Assembly: GCA_039111475.1 (NCBI GenBank)
Contig: JBCCIP010000003.1
Location: 151,419 to 215,418 of the forward strand
Direction of reading: 5' to 3'
From: JAUIET01 sp039111475
GTDB taxonomy: Bacteria; Pseudomonadota; Gammaproteobacteria; Pseudomonadales; JAUIET01
DNA length: 64,000 nucleotides
Shown: positions 17,735 through 27,257 of the stretch, one piece after another
Position numbering within the stretch: position 1 is the stretch's first letter
Layout: every line of letters begins with the position of its first letter
Position numbers and translations under genes: made by a program
The notes under the pieces: generated by a model
What the model was told of the DNA's origin: nothing
Seen by the model: only the letters and a program-made list of their open reading frames with translations
The model's database searches: none

Positions 17735-18943
17735 TTAGACTGCGCTCTTGTCTCGATAGATGTCGTCGATAATTTTTTGAACTTTGTTATCGATATCTGA
17801 CAACACAACAGGCTCCAGACCCTGCAATTCGTAAAACCCGTTACTGTCTTTGCCGCTGACTTTCAATTCAGCGCATTCCGGATGCGCCACTACGCTGTGG
17901 CTTAGGCTTACTGTACCAGCCGGTTTTCCGGCACAGGCTTGCCATGCCTGCCGGTGAGCATCTTGCGCATACAGTTCGCGCAATAGTCTGGCGTCGCTTT
18001 GCAGTGGTGCGCTAACATGCGCGCCGATGCGGGCCTCAAATACGGGTTCGCTATTGGCGCTGCGTTGTCTGTTGGCGATGTTCAGCGCTTTCATTAGCGC
18101 ATAGGCACAGCAAGTGGTGCGTGCTACCAGTTGCTCGCCACGCTCATCCAGCAATTCAACTGTTTTCAAGCTTAGCGTAAACCCGGTTTCACCAACACGA
18201 ATCTCAGCGGTGTACAAGCGCGCCACTTGCTCAAGCCAATGTTCAAACGTTGTGAGGTACTCATAGAGAGTGTCTTCAGACAATTGTTTGCGCATTAGTG
18301 GTAGTTGCAGTAACTCAACCGCAATAATCCCGTACTCACCTTCCGGTTCGAGTAGCTGTTCATAGCTCTCCTCTCTCGACTGCTTGTCCAGCAGGCTGGG
18401 AGATGAGCGCTGTTCTTCCGCCGCAACCGCTGGTTTTTGCCAAACAGAACGCACCAGCATCAGCAAGCCGGCCAGCGTCAACAAAGCACATAGAATGTTA
18501 AGTAGGCCAGTGTGGAAAAAGCCGGGTTGTGGTGGTAGTAACGACAAACGAGTGTAGCCCAGCAAGCGATCCTGCATGCTGATTTCTTTGCGAACCTGTT
18601 TTCCCTGCTCAGCCATGCTGCGCCTGCCGGCTTGTGCAAGCAGTTCATTGCGCACATTGTAGAAAGCGGCGTGCGCAACAGTGTCGTCTTGGGTGGCCTT
18701 CCGTGCCAGCGCTTGCAGGCTCAGTTGGTTGTTGCTGAGCACCAGCGGTGCAGCAGCATCAGCCAATTGAGTACCGATCAACTCAGCGAGAGGGGAGGTA
18801 ATTCGATCTTTGTCGTCGTTGTATTTCCAAATAGCCAGAGCGTTAGTCAACATCGCCAAAATAATGGCGACCAAACCTGCTATGAACCATGTTGGCCGGC
18901 CACTGTTTGGGTCTGTGTGTTGTCGGTCAGTGTTAATCATCAT
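17735..18943 (-). CDS. AhpA/YtjB (Smp)-family membrane protein
   Basis: A 402-residue inner-membrane protein with two predicted helices (about residues 18-40 and 147-166) flanking a periplasmic segment, as in E. coli YtjB/Smp, which is likewise divergent from serB. The N-terminal half matches that family in layout (ADAAAPLVLSNNQLSLQ, then RKEISMQDRLLGYTRLSL before the second helix). The remaining 230 cytoplasmic residues are an extension absent from the short enterobacterial form; their function is unknown. Assignment rests on topology and position beside serB. Confidence 0.7.
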   Translation of the reverse strand: MMINTDRQHTDPNSGRPTWFIAGLVAIILAMLTNALAIWKYNDDKDRITSPLAELIGTQLADAAAPLVLSNNQLSLQALARKATQDDTVAHAAFYNVRNELLAQAGRRSMAEQGKQVRKEISMQDRLLGYTRLSLLPPQPGFFHTGLLNILCALLTLAGLLMLVRSVWQKPAVAAEEQRSSPSLLDKQSREESYEQLLEPEGEYGIIAVELLQLPLMRKQLSEDTLYEYLTTFEHWLEQVARLYTAEIRVGETGFTLSLKTVELLDERGEQLVARTTCCAYALMKALNIANRQRSANSEPVFEARIGAHVSAPLQSDARLLRELYAQDAHRQAWQACAGKPAGTVSLSHSVVAHPECAELKVSGKDSNGFYELQGLEPVVLSDIDNKVQKIIDDIYRDKSAV

Positions 18944-19154
18944 TATTGCTATTGGCGTTTCGATGTGTCTGACTTCTTATGCAGCGCTAATAAATACCGG
19001 ATATTGTCTAAAGTAGGCCGGTGCGCAGGGAAAGCCTTGCCAATCCCTAGTATAGTAACGAGCTCGAATTGCGGACAGTGCATTCATTGCACTGTTGCTG
19101 TGAATATTCTATCTTTTTGCGCCGTACAAACCGGCCAATTCATCAGGCGTTAGC

Positions 19155-20351
19155 ATGAACAGCGTGACATTAATCAGCATCACTGGAGAAGACCAACCAG
19201 GTCTTACAGGCAGTTTGATGAGTTTGATGGCTGAGCACGGAATACAGGTGCTGGACATTGGTCAGGCGGTCATTCATCGCAGCCTGGCACTGGGCTTACT
19301 AGTGTCGGTACCTGCAGGTAGCAGCATTCTCAAAGAGTTGCTGTTTCACGTGCACGAGCTGAATCTGCAGGCCAGCTTCACAGACATCAGTAGTGACGAT
19401 TACGAACGCTGGGTTAATGCGCATGGCCAACCCAGATACATTGTTACCTTACTCGCCCGGGCGATTACCGCCGAGCATATTGCCCGGATTGGCTGCGTAA
19501 CGAACAAATTCGATCTGAATATTGAAGATATTAAACGCTTATCTGGGCGCCTTTCCCTGACCAGCCAAACAAAGCAAGACAAAGCGTGCATAGAATTCAG
19601 TGTGCGCGGCACGGTGAGCGATCCGCTTGCAGTTCGCCAGGAATTTCTGGTGCTGGCCAGCGAACTAGACGTTGATATTTCGTTTCAGGAAGATACCGTG
19701 TTCCGACGCAATCGCCGACTGGTATGCTTCGATATGGACTCTACGCTGATAGAAGGTGAGGTGATTGATGAGCTGGCTGTGTTGGCCGGTGTTGGTGGGC
19801 AAGTTTCAGCGATCACAGAGCGTGCGATGCGTGGCGAGCTGGATTTCACAGAGAGTCTGCGCCAGCGAGTGGCATTGCTGGAAGGTTTACCGGAAAGCAA
19901 CTTGAATGATGTTTATGATCGTTTACCGATAACGGAGGGCGCCAGTCGCCTGATCAATAATCTAAAGCGTGTTGGCTATAGAACGGCAATATTGTCTGGA
20001 GGCTTTACGTTTTTTGGTCGCTACCTGCAACAAAAGCTGGGTATTGATTACGTGCATGCCAATGAGCTGGCTCTGAAAGATGGCAAGCTTACCGGGCAGC
20101 TAACTGGACAGGTTGTTGATGGTGCACGCAAAGCGTCCTTAATGGCCGAGATTGCAGAGCGTGAGCATATCAGTCTTGAGCAGGTGATTGCCGTTGGTGA
20201 CGGCGCCAACGACTTGCCGATGCTGAGCGCGGCGGGTCTCGGTATCGCGTTTCGAGCGAAGCCTATTGTGCAACGAAAAGCAGAGCACGCCATCTCAACA
20301 CTGGGGCTGGACGGCATTCTTTATCTCCTGGGTTTTTCAGATGCGCAATAG
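19155..20351 (+). CDS. serB: Phosphoserine phosphatase
   Basis: HAD-family enzyme for the last step of serine biosynthesis. Two N-terminal ACT-like domains (about 1-85 and 95-175) precede the phosphatase core with nucleophile Asp193 in CFDMDSTLIEGE, ILSGGFTFF (motif II) and GDGANDLPMLSAAG (motif IV). The 398-residue, ACT-containing form is typical of Pseudomonas-type SerB rather than the E. coli form. It diverges from the ytjB-like gene and converges on the fimX-like gene. Confidence 0.95.
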   Translation: MNSVTLISITGEDQPGLTGSLMSLMAEHGIQVLDIGQAVIHRSLALGLLVSVPAGSSILKELLFHVHELNLQASFTDISSDDYERWVNAHGQPRYIVTLLARAITAEHIARIGCVTNKFDLNIEDIKRLSGRLSLTSQTKQDKACIEFSVRGTVSDPLAVRQEFLVLASELDVDISFQEDTVFRRNRRLVCFDMDSTLIEGEVIDELAVLAGVGGQVSAITERAMRGELDFTESLRQRVALLEGLPESNLNDVYDRLPITEGASRLINNLKRVGYRTAILSGGFTFFGRYLQQKLGIDYVHANELALKDGKLTGQLTGQVVDGARKASLMAEIAEREHISLEQVIAVGDGANDLPMLSAAGLGIAFRAKPIVQRKAEHAISTLGLDGILYLLGFSDAQ

Positions 20352-20389
20352 AGTATCGCACTCGCTCAGCAGGCTGATTATTTAGCTGC

Positions 20390-22456
20390 CTATGCCGAAT
20401 CGGCGAACTCGTAGTCCATAACTTCACTGGGGGCCTGCAAATAGTAGCCTTGTATATAGTGGGCGTTCATTTGCCATAAGCTGGCTAGCGTTGCCGCATT
20501 CTCTACGTAGGGCACAACCGAACACACGCCGGCTTCCTGCAAGCGATTTAGCACGGTTTTCAAACCCTCAACGTTGGTTGGGTCTTTCTGCAGCTCCATC
20601 GCAAAGCTCGAATCAACAAATGCGTAGTCAATCTTGAAGTGCTGCAGAACCTTGAAAGATTCCTGGCTGCGACCGAACTCATTCAAGCTGAATTTGAAAT
20701 TCCACTCGGCTACTTCCTGGCGAAAACGAATCGCTTGTTTCAGGTAGTGTGCCACGGTCTTTTCGCTGAATTGCAGCGTGATGCACTCAGGTGACAACTG
20801 TGCTGCTTTCATGGCAACACCAAGCCAATTACTGAAGGTATTATCTATCAGGGCATTCTGGGTGAGGTTGATCGTAAGTGTGGTCGCATTACCGCCCTCA
20901 CGTTGTGATTTGACGTTCTTGGTTCCTTCCACAATCAACCATTTGTCCAGTGAGGTATCGCCGGATTTTTGGTTGATCGCCTGAAACAAAGTATCAACGC
21001 TCTGCTCTTGCCCGTCTGCGTCCACCATGCGCAATGTTGATTCGTAACTCTCACGCGGCTCGCCGTGTAAATTAATTACCGGCTGGAACATCATTCGTAA
21101 GCGCTGTTCTGATACCAGTTCCCTGATGTCAAAAGAGCTCTCTATCGCGTCCCCCGTGCCGGGTCGGTAAAGAATGATACCTGGCATTGAGCTGTCTTCG
21201 GCGAACAATTGCCGCGCTTCTTCCAGCGCGAGAAACGCTGTATCCATCGCTTCGTTGGAGTCGTTAAATGCCGATTTACTAAGATCAACTACGCCCACAC
21301 AGCAGCTGCACTGTGCTGTTTGGTCATCTATATCAAAAATATGTTCTTCAACGCGCTCACAGAGCTTGCGCGCGCTGATCATTGCTGCCGTATCAGCAGC
21401 ACCTGGCAACAGTACAGTAAAGCTGTCTTCGCCATAGTGAGCAACCACAGCACCTTCATGTTCGCTAAACGCGTGGTCAATGAAATCGGCGACGCCATGT
21501 CGAACAGAGCGGCTACCCGATAAGCCAAGTCTGCTTTTAAGTTGTGAAAATTCGTTGATGCAGAAATACAGCAGACAACCATCGTTCTTTGCACCTACCA
21601 GGAACTTATCCAACTGCTCGACCAGGCTGTAGCGAGTTTGCAAGCCGGTAAGTGGATCTACGCTACTGGGCAGTGAGCTTATCGTAGTTGCCGCCGCTTT
21701 TTCGGAGCGACTGAGGATAAGCTGCGTACATTTCTCGTCATCAAACACAGCGGGTGCGAATCGCATTCGAACATCGAATCGCTCACCCTCAGGGCTGACA
21801 CAGACCACGCTGAGCTCCTGCTCTGATTCGTCATTGTAGGCACGCAGGAAATTTTTGAAGGTTTGCTGATCGTCTTCGCTGATGAGATCCACAACCGGTA
21901 TCGCAAGGAATTCGTCGCGATCCGTCAAACCAAAAGCGTTCGCGTACGCCTCGTTTACGTCAACATGCATGCCATCTAGAATGTAAGCAACGGCATCGTC
22001 GGCGTTAGACATCAGAGTATCGAAACGACCACTGACCTCTGCTAGTGAGCGTTCCAGATCTGCGTGCTTGCGGCGAATGCGCAAGTTTTCGACTTCACGA
22101 TTTGCTGCGTACAGTAAATGTTCCTGATCAGACAGTTCGATGACGTCTTGTGCGCCACGGCTCATGCCTTCAATCACCAGTTCCCGATTTGCTTCGCTGG
22201 TGAGCAATATTACCGGTGTGTCAGTATGCGACTGAACAATGTGCTCAAGCACGTTGTTCATATCAATAATCGTATTTTGTTGTTCACACAGAGCCAAATC
22301 CCAATGCTCGTCATTTAGGCAATGGGCCAGATCTTCCAATGAGGTGATTCGATGAGTTTGCGTCGCCTGGCCGGCATTTCGAAACAGATGGTTAATGCGC
22401 TCGGTACCATCCTGCGAATGGCTGGACAGCAATATCTTGAGTGTGTTGGTCGTCAT
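20390..22456 (-). CDS. fimX: FimX-like degenerate GGDEF-EAL protein
   Basis: A 688-residue protein, close to P. aeruginosa FimX (691), a c-di-GMP receptor promoting type IV pilus assembly. Order: receiver-like domain (about 5-125) with no phospho-acceptor Asp (DLALCEQQ), PAS (about 140-255), GGDEF-like (about 265-430, starting DPLTGLQTRYS) and EAL-like (about 435-680). GGDEF is replaced by GEDSF and EAL by EST (YESTLRMVD), so neither cyclase nor phosphodiesterase activity is expected. It is adjacent to serB, as I recall for FimX, and follows a PilZ gene after 53 bases. Confidence 0.88.
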   Translation of the reverse strand: MTTNTLKILLSSHSQDGTERINHLFRNAGQATQTHRITSLEDLAHCLNDEHWDLALCEQQNTIIDMNNVLEHIVQSHTDTPVILLTSEANRELVIEGMSRGAQDVIELSDQEHLLYAANREVENLRIRRKHADLERSLAEVSGRFDTLMSNADDAVAYILDGMHVDVNEAYANAFGLTDRDEFLAIPVVDLISEDDQQTFKNFLRAYNDESEQELSVVCVSPEGERFDVRMRFAPAVFDDEKCTQLILSRSEKAAATTISSLPSSVDPLTGLQTRYSLVEQLDKFLVGAKNDGCLLYFCINEFSQLKSRLGLSGSRSVRHGVADFIDHAFSEHEGAVVAHYGEDSFTVLLPGAADTAAMISARKLCERVEEHIFDIDDQTAQCSCCVGVVDLSKSAFNDSNEAMDTAFLALEEARQLFAEDSSMPGIILYRPGTGDAIESSFDIRELVSEQRLRMMFQPVINLHGEPRESYESTLRMVDADGQEQSVDTLFQAINQKSGDTSLDKWLIVEGTKNVKSQREGGNATTLTINLTQNALIDNTFSNWLGVAMKAAQLSPECITLQFSEKTVAHYLKQAIRFRQEVAEWNFKFSLNEFGRSQESFKVLQHFKIDYAFVDSSFAMELQKDPTNVEGLKTVLNRLQEAGVCSVVPYVENAATLASLWQMNAHYIQGYYLQAPSEVMDYEFADSA

Positions 22457-22509
22457 CGTTTCTATGCAGTTTTAGTGTTTTTATAATCCCTGCTGGCAGC
22501 CAAAGGATT

Positions 22510-24276
22510 CTACAAGTTACCCCACAAGGCATCGAAAAGATCCTGTGAGTCTGAGACGCCATCATTGGCTGCGTCAAAAATCTCGTAACTGTACTGACCG
22601 TATACTCGAGTTTTGGTGATCTGATCCGTGATTCGCACCATGCGTATTTGGTCTCTATCCAATATCTGCATGGTCTGGCCAACTTCTATATCGGCATCTG
22701 ATGTGAGTAAGGAAGCGCCTTGCTCTGTCACGCTCACTTCGGGAAGCATCAGAACCGGCAGGTATTCACCAGGATCACCTTCGGTATGTATGCTGCGAGC
22801 AATCGATGGTAAAAAAGCGGGGCTAAGCAATTCCACGCCGAACGTGAGCTCGGTGCGCGTGGGACGATGCAGCCAGCGTATTGCGGCGACGCTCCACAGT
22901 TCTGTCGCCGAGTCCTTAATACCGATCAAATCGCCTGCGTGAATGCGAAATTTGTCTGTGTCGGGCAGAGTCAGGCTGTAGCCACCCGGACTGGCATTGT
23001 TTACGTGAACATGTACAGTAAGCTGCTCTTCGGGATCTATCGTCTTGCGTCTTGCCGGTGTGCCGGCGTAGTCAATGCACTCTACCCCGTCCTCATCTTT
23101 ACTGATTTGCGGGGTCTCAGATCCCCACTCCTGTTCCTCAATGGGCTCTTTGAGTTTCTCGTAATCGTGAAATTCTTCAAACGCAGCCTCACGCGCCAGC
23201 GCGGCCGCGGCTAGTTGATGCATATCTTCAATATCGGTTTCACCCGATGAAAAGTAATGTGCCGCACCGAGGCCGACACAAATATCCAGCTTTTCCTGCG
23301 AATTGATCCGCATAAAGCTTCGCTTGGTGCATTTGCCCCACGCCAGAATCAAATGATTCAGCAAATCAATTCGAACCTTTTTACCAGACTCTTCTACCAG
23401 GCCAGCGTCTGCCGTATCCACTAACAGGCGCAGGTGCTGCACCAGATCAGTCGTGCTCAGTTGCAACTGGCATTCGCCCAGTGCCTGTTTATTTAGCAGG
23501 TGAGAATAAACCGGTCCTCTGTCAGTTTCGCGGTTTAGCATAAACAGCGCTGGTATCTGACCGCTTTCATAACGTGAGATATTGATTTTATCTATCCAGC
23601 CCGGAATAAGATCAATGACCGGCATCAGGTCTTCCTGACGCAATTGATTTGCTTTAATTGAGCCCAGCAATAAGCTCTTGCCATAAAGGCCATGCGGGGT
23701 GAACTCTCCAGAGCGAGTATTTTCGATCTGCAATTCGCAACTGATCGCATACAACTGATGCAACTTGTACCAAAGTGTGTGGGGTGTGACTGTGTATAAC
23801 TGGTAGCACAGCAATAAATCGTCATTTAGAAACTGCATGGCGCCACACACAGCCTTTGCTGTTTGCGACTTGTTGGGTCGGCGCAGTAACCCTGTTTTCG
23901 AATGCGCCAGCTCAAACGCAGCCAGCGTGTAATTATTCGCTACGCACATTCGCAGTGCATGGGTTAGATCAACAACCTGCTGCGATTTTTTCGGCAACAG
24001 GGCTTGTTTGTGCTGATAATGCTTGCTGAGAGACCGCAGGTTGCTGTCTACCCGCGGTGCAAGAAGCGATAATAATTCAAGTCTGTTATCCGCAGGTGTT
24101 TGCAGTTTCAGCAATTCTTCAGTGATTAGATAAAGCTGCTTGATGGTTTCGCCAATGTTGGCGACAGGCAAATTGCCCAGCCATTCTTCAACGCTGCTCT
24201 TGTCAGCCTTGCACATGGATAATTGGCTCAAGGTTTGGTCGCGCACACCCAGGCGGCGGAGTAGGGACTGGCTCAT
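22510..24276 (-). CDS. PilZ-domain protein upstream of fimX
   Basis: A 588-residue cytosolic protein. The first roughly 400 residues are helical with no domain I can name. The C-terminal region (about 425-520) looks like a PilZ domain: RRKTID stands in for the arginine motif and NNASPGGYSL gives the (D/N)xSxxG motif that binds c-di-GMP. The canonical RxxxR is incomplete, so binding is probable rather than certain. It precedes fimX on the same strand by 53 bases, and both are built as c-di-GMP readers, so a joint role in pilus or twitching control is likely. Confidence 0.72.
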   Translation of the reverse strand: MSQSLLRRLGVRDQTLSQLSMCKADKSSVEEWLGNLPVANIGETIKQLYLITEELLKLQTPADNRLELLSLLAPRVDSNLRSLSKHYQHKQALLPKKSQQVVDLTHALRMCVANNYTLAAFELAHSKTGLLRRPNKSQTAKAVCGAMQFLNDDLLLCYQLYTVTPHTLWYKLHQLYAISCELQIENTRSGEFTPHGLYGKSLLLGSIKANQLRQEDLMPVIDLIPGWIDKINISRYESGQIPALFMLNRETDRGPVYSHLLNKQALGECQLQLSTTDLVQHLRLLVDTADAGLVEESGKKVRIDLLNHLILAWGKCTKRSFMRINSQEKLDICVGLGAAHYFSSGETDIEDMHQLAAAALAREAAFEEFHDYEKLKEPIEEQEWGSETPQISKDEDGVECIDYAGTPARRKTIDPEEQLTVHVHVNNASPGGYSLTLPDTDKFRIHAGDLIGIKDSATELWSVAAIRWLHRPTRTELTFGVELLSPAFLPSIARSIHTEGDPGEYLPVLMLPEVSVTEQGASLLTSDADIEVGQTMQILDRDQIRMVRITDQITKTRVYGQYSYEIFDAANDGVSDSQDLFDALWGNL

Positions 24277-24636
24277 TAAAAACGTCTCTTACTGCTCAAT
24301 AGTGTCTTTTCGCTGCTGGTAACTCTGTTCGAACAATGTGTCGAATAAGAAATCTCTGGTTAACTGCCTGTACCTGATACGAGTACCTGATAAAAGCCAG
24401 TGACCGCAAACTGCGAAAATGATGTGAATTCCAAAAAAAGTATAGGAGATGAACGAAAATTCGTCGCATTTCCGGCAAATATATTTTCACCGACCGTCTG
24501 ATTATGGCCGATGGTCTAACGCGGCTTGACTGATTTTTGATCCTGGTCTACCCAAATTGGATGGACAAACCTGTATCATTGCGCCTTGCAATAACGGCTG
24601 TATTGGCTAAAAAAAGATCAAACTAAGAGATTCCCC
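24277..24636. other. 360-base divergent gap between the PilZ gene and efp
   Basis: No coding region was found. The gap must hold promoters for both genes; a TTGACT at 24526-24531 is the best -35-like hexamer facing efp, but no good -10 lies 17 bases on. There is no arm-bounded repeat here. Confidence 0.5.
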
Positions 24637-25206
24637 ATGGCAAATTACTCAACCAACGAATTCAAAGCAGGACTTAAAGTGATCCTTGAAGGAGACCCCT
24701 GCTCTATCGTGGAAAACGAGTTTGTGAAGCCTGGCAAAGGGCAGGCATTTAATCGGGTTCGCTTAAAAAACCTGAAGAGTGGCAGGCAATGGGAGCGCAC
24801 GTTTAAGTCCGGTGATACGCTTGAGGGCGCTGATGTCATCGAGAAGGACATGGAGTACTTATACAACGACGGCGAATATTGGCATTTTATGGACCCAGTC
24901 AGCTTCGAACAGGTGCAAGCGGATAAAACCGCTCTGGGTGATTCGGCGCAATGGGTGAAAGAGCAGGATTCCTGCCTGATTACGTTGTGGAACGATGCAC
25001 CAATAGCCGTGACCGTACCCAATTTCGTTGAGCTGGAAATTGTTGATACTGATCCAGGCTTAAAGGGCGATACCGCGCAGGGCGGAACCAAGCCCGCGAC
25101 CCTGAGCACAGGTGCCGTTGTTAAGGTACCGTTGTTTCTTAATATCGGTGAAGTAGTTCGAGTCGACACGCGTACCGGAGAATACCAAAATCGCGCCAAA
25201 GGTTGA
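24637..25206 (+). CDS. efp: Translation elongation factor P
   Basis: Binds the ribosome between P and E sites and rescues stalling at polyproline. It has 189 residues and three beta-barrel domains. The modified residue is Lys34 in VKPGKGQAF, so the protein belongs to the beta-lysylated class served by EpmA/EpmB rather than the Arg32-rhamnosyl class of Pseudomonas. epmA follows on the same strand after a gap holding inverted-repeat element C; epmB is not in the window. Confidence 0.97.
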   Translation: MANYSTNEFKAGLKVILEGDPCSIVENEFVKPGKGQAFNRVRLKNLKSGRQWERTFKSGDTLEGADVIEKDMEYLYNDGEYWHFMDPVSFEQVQADKTALGDSAQWVKEQDSCLITLWNDAPIAVTVPNFVELEIVDTDPGLKGDTAQGGTKPATLSTGAVVKVPLFLNIGEVVRVDTRTGEYQNRAKG

Positions 25207-25220
25207 TTTAGAGACCCCCA

Positions 25221-25378
25221 AGTGTCCCGTCCCAGAAGTAGCTTGCTCAATTCGCGGGGATTTTTTACCGCTGACTTTGTTGGCCGCCCTTCTGTAGAGC
25301 CCGCTACACGGCGTCCCCCCGCCGCGACAGCGAAAAACCCCTCGCGCTTTAAGCAAGCTACTTCTGGGACGGGACACT
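25221..25378 (+). repeat. Element C: 27-bp perfect arms between efp and epmA
   Basis: Arms 25221-25247 and 25352-25378 are perfect 27-base inverted repeats (AGTGTCCCGTCCCAGAAGTA...). A second, bulged stem inside pairs CGCGGGG..TTTTT..CGCTG with CAGCG.AAAAA.CCCC.CGCG, and a TGTAG-AGCCCG-CTACA hairpin sits in the loop. As a single strand almost the whole 158 bases can fold. The right arm ends three bases before the epmA GTG and contains its only purine-rich ribosome-binding candidate (GGGA, 25371-25374). Confidence 0.85.
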
Positions 25379-25380
25379 AG

Positions 25381-26343
25381 GTGACAGTCGATCACTGGCA
25401 GGCCAATACTTCCAGAGAAACCTTACGCGCTCGCGCCGATTTACTGGCACGTGTCCGTGTTTTTTTTGATCAGCTTGGAGTGCTTGAAGTTGATACGCCG
25501 TTGTTAAGTTGTTACTCCGTCAGCGACCCCTTCCTGGAAGCAATGTCTGTTACAAGTGCTGCTAAAACAAGCTGGCTGCAAACCTCGCCTGAATACGCTA
25601 TGAAGCGCTTGCTGGCCAGTGGCAGTGGTGACATTTATCAGATTTGCAAAGCGTTCCGCGCCGGCGAGCATGGTCGTCTTCACGCCAATGAATTTACGAT
25701 GCTGGAGTGGTACCGCCTGAACTTTGATCAGTTTGATCTGATTCGTGAGCTTTGCGACTTGTTGCGCCGATTGTTGAATTGTCCGGCACCCAGCCAGTGT
25801 TCCTACGGTGATTTGTTTATGGAATGCATTGGTTTTAACCCGCATCAAGCCAGCTATTCTGTGTTGCAGGCGGCCGCAATTGAATTGGGTTTTGATGATC
25901 TGCTGGGTGCAGATCAGCATACGCTTAAAAAGACACTGGACCGAAACGCATTGCTGGAGCTGTTGTTTAGCCACGTTATCCAACCAACGTTAAGCGGACT
26001 GAGTGTGGTGTACGATTACCCGGAATCAATGGCTGCACTTGCCCGAGTGGAATACAACTCACAGGGGTGTAAGGTTGCCCGTCGCTTTGAAGTGTTTTAC
26101 CAAGGCGTTGAGTTAGCCAATGGCTATCACGAGTTGCTTGACGCAGCTGAGCTTGAGCAGCGCACGGCGCGTGACAATGCTCGCCGCCGGGAACTTGGGA
26201 GAATGGAGCAGTGTTGCGACCCTCAGTTGCTTGCCGCTATGCGCCACGGTTTGCCGGACTGTGCAGGTGTGGCGGTTGGACTGGACCGGGTGTTGATGCT
26301 GGCGCTGGGCGCGAAATCGATTGCTGAAATCAGAGCGTTCTAA
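25381..26343 (+). CDS. epmA: Elongation factor P (R)-beta-lysine ligase
   Basis: Truncated lysyl-tRNA-synthetase paralogue that attaches (R)-beta-lysine to EF-P Lys34. It has 320 residues comprising only the class II catalytic core, with no anticodon-binding domain. SPEYAMKRLLASG, EFTMLEWYR (motif 2 region) and GVAVGLDRVLMLALGA (motif 3) are clear. The GTG start fits the family N-terminus (ADLLARVRVFFDQLGVLEVDTP), and there is no in-frame ATG near it. The ribosome-binding region lies within the right arm of element C. Confidence 0.95.
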   Translation: MTVDHWQANTSRETLRARADLLARVRVFFDQLGVLEVDTPLLSCYSVSDPFLEAMSVTSAAKTSWLQTSPEYAMKRLLASGSGDIYQICKAFRAGEHGRLHANEFTMLEWYRLNFDQFDLIRELCDLLRRLLNCPAPSQCSYGDLFMECIGFNPHQASYSVLQAAAIELGFDDLLGADQHTLKKTLDRNALLELLFSHVIQPTLSGLSVVYDYPESMAALARVEYNSQGCKVARRFEVFYQGVELANGYHELLDAAELEQRTARDNARRRELGRMEQCCDPQLLAAMRHGLPDCAGVAVGLDRVLMLALGAKSIAEIRAF

Positions 26344-26355
26344 GCACCAGCGCGA

Positions 26356-27192
26356 TTAGTTGGTATCAACTCGCTGGGCAATAGCCTGGCCCATTTTCAG
26401 TGGTACACCGGCCGACAGATCATCCAGCCAGCGAATTTTCCCAGGCTCGAACAACAGTATGACCGTGGAGCCAAGATAAAAGCGCCCTAACTCATCGCCG
26501 GCGGACAGGTTGTGTGATGTAGCTGGCATAGTACTGGCTGCACTCATTCGACCGCCCCACACAGTTTCAATACCGGCCACAATCATGGCGCCCACCAACA
26601 CGACAGCCACCTCACCTAGTTCGGTATCAAACAGTGCGACTAGTCGCTCGTTGCGCGCAAAAAGTTCCGGTATGTTACGTGCGGTCGCTTCATTGACTGA
26701 GAACAACTCCCCCGGTAAGTAAGTGCTTGCTTTCAGCCGACCACCTATAGCAGCGTGCACGCGATGATAATCGCGCGGTGATAAGTAGACGGTTATGAAT
26801 TCACCATTTTCAAAGGGTTTTGCCCGTTCAGCATTACCACCCAGCAGCTGTGCCGCCGTGTAGCTCTGCCCTTTCGCTTGAAATATGTCTCCGCTTTCTA
26901 TTTTTCCCAGCTGACTAATCGCCCCATCTGCGGGGCTCAAAACAAACCGCTCTGCGTCGGCCAGTGGTCTCACACCTTCTTTTAAGGGGCGGGTGAAAAA
27001 CGCATTGAAGTGGCGATAGGCGTCTGGTTCAGAGTGAACGGCCTCATCCATATTCACCTTGTACTGGCCGATGAACATGCGAATCAAGGCGTTCTTTAGC
27101 CACACCCATTCAAGGTCTGCAAGCCAGCCAGTCGCTCTTGAAAGAAGGTGTTGCGGCAATATTTTTTGCAGCAGAATAAATAGGGTTTCCAT
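26356..27192 (-). CDS. psd: Phosphatidylserine decarboxylase proenzyme
   Basis: Inner-membrane enzyme that makes phosphatidylethanolamine. It self-cleaves at the LGST motif (FYLGSTVILLF near the C-terminus), leaving a pyruvoyl-Ser cofactor on the alpha subunit. FVLSPADGAISQLG and LSPRDYHRVHAAIGG are conserved. The ATG is chosen because AAGGA sits 6 bases before it; an upstream GTG would add ten residues. 278 residues, normal. It is convergent with epmA. Confidence 0.95.
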   Translation of the reverse strand: METLFILLQKILPQHLLSRATGWLADLEWVWLKNALIRMFIGQYKVNMDEAVHSEPDAYRHFNAFFTRPLKEGVRPLADAERFVLSPADGAISQLGKIESGDIFQAKGQSYTAAQLLGGNAERAKPFENGEFITVYLSPRDYHRVHAAIGGRLKASTYLPGELFSVNEATARNIPELFARNERLVALFDTELGEVAVVLVGAMIVAGIETVWGGRMSAASTMPATSHNLSAGDELGRFYLGSTVILLFEPGKIRWLDDLSAGVPLKMGQAIAQRVDTN

Positions 27193-27257
27193 CAGCAATC
27201 CTTGGAGGTTGTCGAGCAACACTTACTTATGCCTGTTCGCGGCACGGAGGCTTTGGG

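Noticed and set aside
24645..25250. 201-codon frame antisense to efp
   Set aside because: It is a shadow of the highly conserved EF-P gene, without a recognisable product or ribosome-binding site.
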